A DNA stretch of 18,986 nt, taken from NCBI GenBank assembly GCA_051003795.1, contig JBPCKZ010000158.1, positions 1-18,986 of the forward strand, given 5' to 3'. The DNA is from JALYXS01 sp051003795 (GTDB lineage: Bacteria; Acidobacteriota; Terriglobia; Bryobacterales; Bryobacteraceae). The notes under the pieces were generated by a model. It was not told the DNA's origin and did no database searches. It was given only the letters and a program-made list of their open reading frames with translations. A program made the position numbers and the translations under genes. This document shows, one piece after another, positions 6,812 through 13,629 of this stretch. The first letter of the stretch is position 1. Each line of letters opens with the position of its first letter.

Positions 6812-8360
6812 CGCGGCCTCCAGCGTAGCCTGCGCCTTTGGCGCGACGAAATCCTTCGACGTGGTGGTGTACGGCGGCACGGCGGGAGGCGTCGCGACTG
6901 CCGTGGCCGCGGCTCGCGAGGGAGCGCGCGTCGCGCTGCTCGAACCGGGTAGGCATTTGGGCGGAATGGTTTCGGGCGGCCTCGGGTGGACCGATTACGG
7001 CAAGAAAGAAGCGATTGGCGGCATCTCGCTTGAGTTCTTCGAGCGCGTCGGCCGCCATTACCACGAGCCGGTCACCTGGCATTTCGAGCCGCATGTTGCC
7101 GAGCGGGTCTTCGACGAGATGGTGAAAGAATCCGGCGTGCGGCTTTTCCTGGAGCGGCGGCTCCGGGAAAGCGGCGGCGTTCGCAAGCGCGGAACGTCGA
7201 TCCGCGAGATCGTCATGGAAAAGGGCGATGTCTTTCGAGCCAAAATCTTCGCCGATTGCACCTATGAGGGCGACCTGATGGCGCAAGCCAAGGTTTCGTT
7301 TACGTGGGGCCGCGAGTCTTCGGCGCAATACGGCGAATCCCTGGCGGGCGTGCGCGGCCGCACGCCCTATCATCAGTTCACGGTGCGTGTTTCGCCGTTC
7401 GATAAAGCTGGAAAGCTGCTGCCCGAGGTGGACCCCGCCGGACCGAAAGGCGAGGTCGGCGCGGCCGACCGCAAGGTTCAGGCGTACAATTTCCGGCTTT
7501 GTCTCACGGATGTGAAGGCGAATCGGGTCGCGTTCGAACGGCCCAAGAATTACAGCGCGGGACGGTATGAGCTGTTGGCGCGCATGCTCGAAGCGATGGT
7601 TGAAAAGGATGGCCGCGTTCCGGCGCTCGATAAACTCATGAAGCCCGACCGTCTTCCCAACGGCAAGACCGATGTGAATAACAACGGTGCGTTTTCGACG
7701 GACTACATCGGAAAAAGCTGGGCCTATCCGAACGCTTCTTACGCGCAAAGGGAACAAATTCGGCAGGATCACAAGGAATACATTGCGGGGTTTCTCTACT
7801 TCCTCGCGAACGAACCGCTCGTGCCCGCCGATTTGCGGGTGGAGATGAACAAGTGGGGATTGGCGCGCGACGAATTCGCCGATACCGCGAACTGGCCTCG
7901 CCAACTCTACGTGCGCGAAGCGAGGCGCATGACGGGTCCGTTCGTCATGACGCAAAAAGACATTCAGACGGACCTGACGAAGGACGATCCGATCGGCATG
8001 GGATCGTACAACAGCGATTCTCATAATGTGCAGCGAGTGGCGACCGCGGATGGTGCGGTCGAGAACGAGGGTGATATGCAGGTGCCCGTGACGCCTTACC
8101 AGATTCCATACCGCGTACTGCTGCCGAAACGCGAGGAGGCGGTTAATTTGCTGGTGCCCGTGTGCTTTTCCGCCAGTCATGTGGCGTATTCGACGGTGCG
8201 GATGGAGCCGCAATACATGATCCTCGGCGAGGCGGCGGGAAGAGCGGCGAAGATGGCCATCGATAAAGATTGCGCGGTTCAGGATGTGGACACGAAGGCG
8301 CTTACGGCAAAGCTGGTGGCAAACAAAGCCAGAATGTCGTACGGCAAAACGAGATACTAA
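6774..8360 (+). CDS. Exported FAD-dependent oxidoreductase (PF12831 type)
   Basis: This is a 528-residue flavoprotein of the FAD_oxidored (PF12831) group, common in acidobacteria and planctomycetes; substrates are mostly unknown. The Rossmann motif FDVVVYGGTAGGVATAVA follows directly after the leader, with the ribose-binding Glu in ALLEPG, then HLGGMVSGGLGWTDYG and CTYEGDLMAQA, where the Cys is typical of the group. A long middle domain carries NNNGAFSTDYIGKSW and GMGSYNSDSHNVQRV, and the C-terminal FAD contacts are in QYMILGEAAGRAA. A TTG start at 6774 gives a short positively charged, hydrophobic signal peptide (ILCRFLPSLIFNAASSVACA), implying export. An earlier TTG at 6744 has no such support. 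It overlaps tpiA by 38 nt. The aldo/keto reductase follows after 4 nt, so both may act on one carbohydrate-like substrate; that is inference. Confidence 0.88.
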   Translation: MILCRFLPSLIFNAASSVACAFGATKSFDVVVYGGTAGGVATAVAAAREGARVALLEPGRHLGGMVSGGLGWTDYGKKEAIGGISLEFFERVGRHYHEPVTWHFEPHVAERVFDEMVKESGVRLFLERRLRESGGVRKRGTSIREIVMEKGDVFRAKIFADCTYEGDLMAQAKVSFTWGRESSAQYGESLAGVRGRTPYHQFTVRVSPFDKAGKLLPEVDPAGPKGEVGAADRKVQAYNFRLCLTDVKANRVAFERPKNYSAGRYELLARMLEAMVEKDGRVPALDKLMKPDRLPNGKTDVNNNGAFSTDYIGKSWAYPNASYAQREQIRQDHKEYIAGFLYFLANEPLVPADLRVEMNKWGLARDEFADTANWPRQLYVREARRMTGPFVMTQKDIQTDLTKDDPIGMGSYNSDSHNVQRVATADGAVENEGDMQVPVTPYQIPYRVLLPKREEAVNLLVPVCFSASHVAYSTVRMEPQYMILGEAAGRAAKMAIDKDCAVQDVDTKALTAKLVANKARMSYGKTRY

Positions 8361-8364
8361 GAAA

Positions 8365-9333
8365 ATGCAAACGCGAACCCTCCAGCACACCGATCTGACG
8401 GTATCCCGCGCCTGTTTTGGCTCCATGACATTTGGCTCGCAGGTGGATGAAGCCGCGGCCCGGCGGATCGTCGATTATTGTTTCGATGCGGGAATCAACT
8501 TCATCGACACGGCGAACGTTTACAACAAAGGCGCGTCCGAAACCATCGTCGGGAAGTGCCTGAAGGGACGGCGGGACAAAGTCGTGCTGGCAAGCAAAGT
8601 CCGCGGAAAGATGGGCGACGGGCCGGATGAGAGCGGCCTTTCGCGGAAAGCCATCCTGAAGAACATCGAGGACAGCTTGCGCCGCCTCGACACCGATTTT
8701 CTCGATGTCTACTACCTGCACCAGCCCGATTACGACGTACCCATCGACGAATCGCTCGAAGCCATGGAGCAACTCGTGAAGCAGGGCAAGGTCCGGTATC
8801 CCGCAAGCTCAAACTACAGCGGCTGGCAGGTTACGCAAATGCTCTGGCTGGCGGAGAAACATCATCGCAAAGCGGCGTGGATCACTCAACCGATGTACAA
8901 CCTGCTCGCGCGCGGCATCGAGCAGGAATATCTTCCGATGACGCGCGAGTTGGGCGTTTCAACCTGTGTCTACAATCCGCTTGCGGGCGGAATGCTGACC
9001 GGAAAACAGAAGCGCGACGCCCCGAAAAGCGGGACGCGGTTCGACAATAACCAGATGTATTTGGACCGGTATTGGCATCCGGCTTATTTCGACGCGGTGG
9101 ACGAGCTTAAGAAAGTTGCCGAGGCGGCGGGTCGATCGATGGCGAGCCTGGCGCTGAACTGGTTGCTGCACCATGCGCCGATCGACTGCGTGATTCTGGG
9201 GGCTTCGCGGCTCGAACAGTTGCAGCAGAATGTCAAGACGATGGACGACGGCCCGCTGTCTCCCGAAACGCTGGCCGCCTGCGATGCCGTCTGGAATAAG
9301 CTGCGAGGCGTTACGCCGAAGTACAACCGGTAA
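8365..9333 (+). CDS. Aldo/keto reductase
   Basis: This is a 322-residue NADPH-dependent oxidoreductase of the aldo/keto reductase superfamily, probably cytoplasmic (no leader). The complete catalytic tetrad is visible: Asp48 and Tyr53 in FIDTANVY, Lys78 in VLASKVRG and His119 in YYLHQPD. Cofactor-binding features include GKVRYPASSNYS, VYNPLAGGMLTGK and the late segment VILGASRLEQLQQN. The pattern fits the YhdN/general-stress or tas-like AKR branches. The substrate is not predictable. The ATG at 8365 is chosen over an open extension into the previous gene because the conserved strand (RTLQHTDLTVSRACFGSMTFG) begins right after it. Confidence 0.93.
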   Translation: MQTRTLQHTDLTVSRACFGSMTFGSQVDEAAARRIVDYCFDAGINFIDTANVYNKGASETIVGKCLKGRRDKVVLASKVRGKMGDGPDESGLSRKAILKNIEDSLRRLDTDFLDVYYLHQPDYDVPIDESLEAMEQLVKQGKVRYPASSNYSGWQVTQMLWLAEKHHRKAAWITQPMYNLLARGIEQEYLPMTRELGVSTCVYNPLAGGMLTGKQKRDAPKSGTRFDNNQMYLDRYWHPAYFDAVDELKKVAEAAGRSMASLALNWLLHHAPIDCVILGASRLEQLQQNVKTMDDGPLSPETLAACDAVWNKLRGVTPKYNR

Positions 9334-9354
9334 TCGTAACCGGCGTCCCGGCGC

Positions 9355-9390
9355 GTCCGTCCATTTAGTTATCATCGGAATCGGACGGAC
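9355..9390 (+). promoter_or_regulatory. Inverted repeat just upstream of the VWFA gene
   Basis: GTCCGTCC (9355-9362) and GGACGGAC (9383-9390) form a perfect 8-bp inverted repeat with a 20-nt loop, ending 7 nt before the ATG at 9398. The 3' arm covers the only Shine-Dalgarno-like bases (GGACGGA). In RNA this could mask the ribosome binding site; as DNA it could bind a dimeric regulator. There is no following T run, so it is not a classical terminator. Confidence 0.5.
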
Positions 9391-9397
9391 TCCCCGC

Positions 9398-10531
9398 ATG
9401 AAAATCCGGCATAAACTGTTTATTTTTTCAATTTCCACGTTTCTGGTCCTGGCAGTTTTACTGCAAGGGCAGGAAGGCCCCAAGAGAGACGGCAGCGAAA
9501 CCGTAGCCAAGCCTCGCAAGAAAGACGCCGGGGCGGGCGATTCGGACCTGCCGAAGATCCCTTCCAAGCTCTCGAACAAAGCGAAAGGCGATATTGAGGA
9601 AGGTCCCAATTTCAAGGTTGAATCGAACGTGGTCAACCTGGACGTCGCCGTTTTGGACAACAAGGGGCATTTCATTCCCGGCATCCCGAAGGGCAACTTC
9701 CGCGTCCTCGAAGACAACGTGCCGCAGCACGTTACGAACTTTTCGCTGGGCGAAGGGCCGATGACGGTTTGCATGGTAATCGAGTTCAGCAACTTGTTCC
9801 AGCAATATTGGGGTGAAACTTGGTATCAGACTCTCACGGCGGCATACGGCTTTATCGATACGCTGAAACCCGAAGATTACGTGGCGGTGGTGGCTTACGA
9901 CATGCGGCCCGAGATTTTGTCCGACTTCTCGACCGACCGCCGGAAAGCGCAGGAAGCCATGCAGCGGTTGCGCATCGCGGCCTTTTCCGAATCGAACATG
10001 TTCGACGCGCTGGTCGAAACGGAAGACCGCATGAAGGATATCGAGGGACGCAAGGCCATCGTTCTGATCGCCTCGGGAATCGACACGTTCAGCAAACTTA
10101 CCTTCGATAAGACTCGCAAGGCGCTGCAAAACGACGCGGTGCCGATCTATGCGATCGGCTTGATGCAGACCATCCGCGAGCTGGCGGACGCCCGCGGCGG
10201 CATGGGACCGATCGCGCGAATGGATTTCCTACAAGCCGACAACCAGATGCGCACGTTCTCGAAAGAAACCGGCGGAATGTCGTTTTTTCCGCGGTTCTAC
10301 GGCGAATTTCCGAGCATCTTCCAGGCGGTTGCGCAGTCCCTTCGCAATCAGTACTCGATCGGCTACCAACCCTCGAATGGCGCTAAAGACGGCAAGTACC
10401 GGAAGATCAAAGTCGAGCTTGTGAATCCGGCGACCAACGAACCGCTGCGCGTCACCGATCAAAAGGGCAAGCCGGTCAAGTATCAAATCATGACGAAGGC
10501 TGGCTATAACGCGCCTCGCGAGGTGGAGTAG
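9398..10531 (+). CDS. Secreted VWFA-related protein (acidobacterial type)
   Basis: This 377-residue protein has an N-terminal hydrophobic leader or anchor (MKIRHKLFIF... to about residue 23) and a charged linker (25-70). A short region, VESNVVNLDVAVLDNKG, marks the VWFA-related family described from acidobacteria (TIGR03436), and the von Willebrand A-like domain spans about 121-330. The usual MIDAS DxSxS is altered here: the position reads VIEFSNL (Glu129, Ser131), while the third element SGIDT (Asp229) is kept. The C-terminal part SLRNQYSIGYQPSN, followed by YRKIKVEL, is characteristic. Such proteins are extracytoplasmic and thought to mediate binding; no partner can be named. The ATG at 9398 is chosen because it opens the leader. 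A hairpin precedes it, and a 101-nt gap follows. Confidence 0.88.
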   Translation: MKIRHKLFIFSISTFLVLAVLLQGQEGPKRDGSETVAKPRKKDAGAGDSDLPKIPSKLSNKAKGDIEEGPNFKVESNVVNLDVAVLDNKGHFIPGIPKGNFRVLEDNVPQHVTNFSLGEGPMTVCMVIEFSNLFQQYWGETWYQTLTAAYGFIDTLKPEDYVAVVAYDMRPEILSDFSTDRRKAQEAMQRLRIAAFSESNMFDALVETEDRMKDIEGRKAIVLIASGIDTFSKLTFDKTRKALQNDAVPIYAIGLMQTIRELADARGGMGPIARMDFLQADNQMRTFSKETGGMSFFPRFYGEFPSIFQAVAQSLRNQYSIGYQPSNGAKDGKYRKIKVELVNPATNEPLRVTDQKGKPVKYQIMTKAGYNAPREVE

Positions 10532-10592
10532 CTCGAAGAATCCGGGAAGTCAAGAACTGGATTTGGTTGCTTTTGAATTCGATGCAAATTGG

Positions 10593-10620
10593 TTGACAGT
10601 TCCGTGACGCTCCTGTTACT
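10593..10620 (+). promoter_or_regulatory. Candidate sigma-70 promoter for the receiver-nagZ-UPF0173 unit
   Basis: A perfect TTGACA (10593-10598) is followed after 16 nt by GTTACT (10615-10620), which matches the -10 consensus at three of six positions. It lies in the largest gap of the right half and would place transcription start a few bases before the ATG at 10633, giving an almost leaderless message. That agrees with the absence of a Shine-Dalgarno there. A related TTGGTTG element occurs 26 nt upstream (10563-10569 versus 10589-10595). Confidence 0.45.
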
Positions 10621-10632
10621 CTCGCTCGGTCC

Positions 10633-11088
10633 ATGAGAAAAACGGCGAGCGTCCCGGTAAACGGAAATTTAACAATTCTTCTGGTTGACGATAATGCGCA
10701 CGGGATGATCGCCCGCCGGAAGGTTCTGGAAGAACAGGGGTATCGAATCCAAACCGCATCGAATGGAGAAGAGGCTTTGCAGTTGTTCGCGCGGCATCGT
10801 TTCGATCTGATGGTCACGGATTTCAAGATGCCGGGCATCGATGGCGTGGAGTTGATTGCGCGGCTGCGGGCGTTGAAAGTCGAAGCGCCGTTTATTGTGC
10901 TTTCCGGCTTCGTCGAGCCTTTGGGAATGACGGAAGAGTCGACGGGCGCCGATGTGGTCCTATCGAAAAGCGCCGGAGAAGCGGGGCACTTGGTTCGCGC
11001 GGTGAAACGCCTGTTTGCGCGCGGGGCGCGCAAGCCGCCGAAAGCGGAAAAACGCCGGGAATCCGTGTACGTGGCGAAAAGCGTTTAG
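10633..11088 (+). CDS. Stand-alone response regulator receiver domain
   Basis: This 151-residue CheY-like protein has no output domain. The acidic pair Asp19-Asp20 (ILLVDDN), the phospho-acceptor Asp63 (VTDFKMPGIDG), Ser91 (IVLSGF, Ser/Thr position) and Lys112 are present, so phosphorylation should be possible. The usual Lys-Pro dipeptide is Lys-Ser here. A basic C-terminal tail (about 127-145, RGARKPPKAEKRR) follows the fold and might bind nucleic acid or a partner. No histidine kinase is encoded in the window. The next gene begins 3 nt after the stop, so it is probably co-transcribed with the GH3 enzyme. Confidence 0.92.
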   Translation: MRKTASVPVNGNLTILLVDDNAHGMIARRKVLEEQGYRIQTASNGEEALQLFARHRFDLMVTDFKMPGIDGVELIARLRALKVEAPFIVLSGFVEPLGMTEESTGADVVLSKSAGEAGHLVRAVKRLFARGARKPPKAEKRRESVYVAKSV

Positions 11089-11091
11089 CTC

Positions 11092-12912
11092 TTGGCACGC
11101 TTATCGGCGTTTCTGCTGGCTTTTTTTGCGCTCGCCGTACCGTCGCTAACGCCGGCGGCTCGCAAGGTTCCCGCTCGGAAGATCGCGGCTCGGAAGGTCG
11201 CGGCTCGGACCACGAGCGCCGACGAGCGGATTGCCGCCCGCTGGATGAAATCCATGACGCTGCACGACGAGGTCGCGCAGCTTGTCGTCATCCCCTTCAG
11301 CGGCCGCATGCTTAACCCCCGTTCGCGCGAATTCCGGAATTACGTGCGGCTGGCCGGCAGAGTCGGCGTGGGCGGACTGATCCTCGTCAACGTTCACAAC
11401 GGCCGCATCATGCCGCACGCAGAGCCGCTGGCCGTCGCTTCCTTTTTGAACAAAATTCAGAACGCCGCCAAGATCCCGCTCTTGGTTTCAGGCGATTTCG
11501 AGCGCGGAGCTTCCATGCGCGTCGATGCCACGACCATGTTTCCTCATGCCATGGCGTTTACGGCGGGGCGCGATCTCTCGGCCGCCCGGTATGAAGGCGA
11601 GGTGACCGCGCGCGAAGCCCGCGCGCTCGGCGTTCATTGGGTATTTTTCCCCGTCGCCGACGTGAACAACAACCCCGATAATCCCATCATCAACATCCGT
11701 TCGTACGGCGAGAACCCGCAAGACGTGGCCGCTTACGACTGCGCCTTTATCGAAGGCGCGCACTCCGACCCGTCGAACCTGGTGCTCACGACGGCGAAAC
11801 ATTTCCCCGGCCACGGGGATACCGCGACGGATTCCCACATGAACATGGCCACGATTACAGCCGACCGGAAGCGCCTCTCGGAAGTGGAATTCGTCCCGTT
11901 TCGCGCCGCCATAGAAAAAGGCGTCGACGCGGTGATGACCGCGCACATTGCCGTCCCCGCGCTTGAGGAGGCCGATGTTCCCGCCACGCTCTCGCCCGTG
12001 CTGTTAACCAAAGTGCTGCGCGAAGAGCTCGGGTTCCGCGGGATCATCGTGACCGATGCGCTCGAGATGCACGGCATCGCCGATGGGTTCAGCGTGGCCG
12101 ACGCGGCCGTGCGGTCGATCGAAGCCGGCGCGGATGTTCTGCTGATGCCGCCCGATCCGGAGGTCGCGATCAACGCCGTCGTCGCCGCCGTTCATAGCGG
12201 ACGGATTACGCGGAAGCGAATCGAGCGGAGCGTCATGCGAGTATTGTCGGCCAAAGCCAAATTGGGCCTGGCCAAAAAGCGGCTCGTGGATCTCGACGCG
12301 GTGGATGGCATCCTCAACTCTCCCGAATCGAATGCGCGCGCGCAGCGGATCGCCGACCGGGCGGTCACCTTGGTGAAGAACAAGGCGGAGGCGGTGCCTC
12401 TGCGCGATCCATCGAAAACCTGTTTCCTGATCCTGACCGAACCGCAGGCTACGGTCGCGGGCCAGGCGTTCGCTCAAGAGGTTCGCCGGCGCACGGCCGC
12501 GCCGGTCGGGTTTGCCGATAGCTCGATGCCGGATGTCGAATTGGACCAAGCGGCCCGGCAGACATCCGCCTGCGAAGCGGTCGTGGTGGCGGCCTTCGCG
12601 TCCGTGGCCGCCTACAGGGGCGATGTCGCGCTCGGAGGCGGCTTCCCGGCGCTGCTCACCAAGCTCATTGCAACCGATAAGCCGATGATTCTTGTGGCCT
12701 TGGGCAACCCATATCTGCTGCGAAACTTTCCCGGCGTGAGCGCGTATCTTACGACGTACAGCACCGTGCCGCCATCGGAAATCGCCGCGGTAAAGGCGCT
12801 CTTCGGCGAAATTCCGATTGACGGAAAGCTGCCGATTACCATTCCCGATATTGCCAATTACGGGGACGGGATTCATCTGGATGCAAAGAACGCCATGGCC
12901 GCGAAGCCGTAG
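11092..12912 (+). CDS. nagZ: Glycoside hydrolase family 3, beta-N-acetylhexosaminidase (NagZ-like)
   Basis: This 606-residue exported enzyme probably removes N-acetylglucosamine from peptidoglycan fragments. A TTG start opens a good signal peptide (LARLSAFLLAFFALAVPS); no ATG is available before the fold. After an Ala/Arg/Lys repeat linker (23-40) comes a TIM barrel, about 48-380. It carries the NagZ-specific motif KHFPGHGDTATDSH (236-249), where the Asp247-His249 pair is the acid/base dyad, and the nucleophile Asp322 in IIVTDALEMHG. A C-terminal alpha/beta domain (about 395-600) makes it two-domain, like Bacillus NagZ, rather than the short cytoplasmic E. coli form. The motif separates it from GH3 beta-glucosidases. 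It lies between a receiver gene (3 nt before) and a UPF0173 gene (18 nt after). Confidence 0.9.
   Translation: MARLSAFLLAFFALAVPSLTPAARKVPARKIAARKVAARTTSADERIAARWMKSMTLHDEVAQLVVIPFSGRMLNPRSREFRNYVRLAGRVGVGGLILVNVHNGRIMPHAEPLAVASFLNKIQNAAKIPLLVSGDFERGASMRVDATTMFPHAMAFTAGRDLSAARYEGEVTAREARALGVHWVFFPVADVNNNPDNPIINIRSYGENPQDVAAYDCAFIEGAHSDPSNLVLTTAKHFPGHGDTATDSHMNMATITADRKRLSEVEFVPFRAAIEKGVDAVMTAHIAVPALEEADVPATLSPVLLTKVLREELGFRGIIVTDALEMHGIADGFSVADAAVRSIEAGADVLLMPPDPEVAINAVVAAVHSGRITRKRIERSVMRVLSAKAKLGLAKKRLVDLDAVDGILNSPESNARAQRIADRAVTLVKNKAEAVPLRDPSKTCFLILTEPQATVAGQAFAQEVRRRTAAPVGFADSSMPDVELDQAARQTSACEAVVVAAFASVAAYRGDVALGGGFPALLTKLIATDKPMILVALGNPYLLRNFPGVSAYLTTYSTVPPSEIAAVKALFGEIPIDGKLPITIPDIANYGDGIHLDAKNAMAAKP
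11158..11211 (+). repeat. 15-bp tandem repeat encoding an Ala-Arg-Lys linker
   Basis: Three consecutive 15-nt units (GCTCGCAAGGTTCCC, GCTCGGAAGATCGCG, GCTCGGAAGGTCGCG) and a partial fourth encode ARKVP-ARKIA-ARKVA-AR at residues 23-39 of the GH3 protein. The reading frame is kept with any unit number. The basic stretch follows the signal peptide and could hold the enzyme near anionic cell-wall polymers; that role is inference. Confidence 0.85.
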
Positions 12913-12930
12913 GCGTGCCATAATTCGCTC

Positions 12931-13623
12931 ATGCAAATTACCTGGCTTGGGCATGGCACGTTTCAACTGGTTCTTCCTACGGGCGAAACGGTGATTCTCG
13001 ACCCGTGGATCGAAGGGAATCCGGCGTATCCAGCGGGGCATGCGATTTCGAAAATTGACCTGATGCTGATTACGCACGGCCACTTCGATCATATCCACGA
13101 CGCCGTTCCGCTCGCCAGGAAGTTCGAGCCGCCCGTCGTCGCGATTTATGAGATCTGCCATTGGCTCGAAAGCAAGGGCGTCGAGAACACAAAAGCGATG
13201 AATAAGGGCGGCTCGCAGAAAATCGGGCCGCTCACGATCGCGATGACCCATGCCGTTCACAGTTGCGGCATTCTGGACGACGGCAAGATCGTGTACGGCG
13301 GCGAAGCGGCGGGATTCGTTCTGACCTTTCAGGATGGCCGTACGGCTTACTTCTCCGGAGATACGAACGTGTTCACGGACATGCAGTTGATTCAGGAGAT
13401 CTATCGGCCGGACCTGGCGTTTCTGCCCATTGGCGACCTGTTCACGATGAGTCCGCGCGAAGCGGCGGTGGCGTGCCGTTTGCTCAAGGTCAAAAAGGTG
13501 ATTCCGATGCACTACGGAACTTTTCCGGGATTGACGGGAAGGCCGGACCAGCTTGCGGATTTGCTGCAAGGGAGTGGGACGGAAGCGTGGACGCTCGAAC
13601 CGGGCAAGCCGGTGGAGTGGTAG
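12931..13623 (+). CDS. UPF0173 metal-dependent hydrolase (metallo-beta-lactamase fold)
   Basis: This 230-residue cytoplasmic protein is of the UPF0173 family (Bacillus YtkL-like). The metallo-beta-lactamase fold is shown by WLGHGTFQL (5-13), the metal motif ITHGHFDHIHD (47-57, with His49, His51, Asp53 and His54), His110 in HAVHSCG, FSGDTNVF (141-148, metal-bridging Asp144) and PMHYGTFPG (192-200, His194). The length matches the family. The substrate is unknown; RNase Z-like and phosphodiesterase-like relatives share the fold. The short spacing to nagZ suggests one transcript. It is convergent with the SBBP gene, with 6 nt between stops and no visible terminator hairpin. Confidence 0.95.
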   Translation: MQITWLGHGTFQLVLPTGETVILDPWIEGNPAYPAGHAISKIDLMLITHGHFDHIHDAVPLARKFEPPVVAIYEICHWLESKGVENTKAMNKGGSQKIGPLTIAMTHAVHSCGILDDGKIVYGGEAAGFVLTFQDGRTAYFSGDTNVFTDMQLIQEIYRPDLAFLPIGDLFTMSPREAAVACRLLKVKKVIPMHYGTFPGLTGRPDQLADLLQGSGTEAWTLEPGKPVEW

Positions 13624-13629
13624 ACGGCT

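Noticed and set aside
6801..8426. 541-codon open frame antisense to the FAD oxidoreductase
   Set aside because: The plus-strand frame encodes a recognised family with all motifs; the antisense product has no family features.
9327..9343. Short inverted repeat CCGGT/ACCGG at the aldo/keto reductase stop, considered as a terminator
   Set aside because: The stem is only 5 bp, partly coding, and lacks a T run.
10514..10523. Palindrome CCTCGCGAGG near the end of the VWFA gene, considered as a terminator
   Set aside because: It has no loop and no T run, and lies within coding sequence; it is more likely a by-product of codon choice.
11121..11127. Run of seven T in the nagZ signal peptide region, considered as a slippage or frameshift site
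   Set aside because: The frame is intact and the run encodes expected hydrophobic residues; there is no stop or second frame that would make slippage meaningful.
12004..13569. 521-codon open frame on the minus strand across nagZ and the UPF0173 gene
   Set aside because: It lies antisense to two well-supported genes, its product is rich in Arg/His with no recognisable fold, and GC-rich codon use makes such shadows common.
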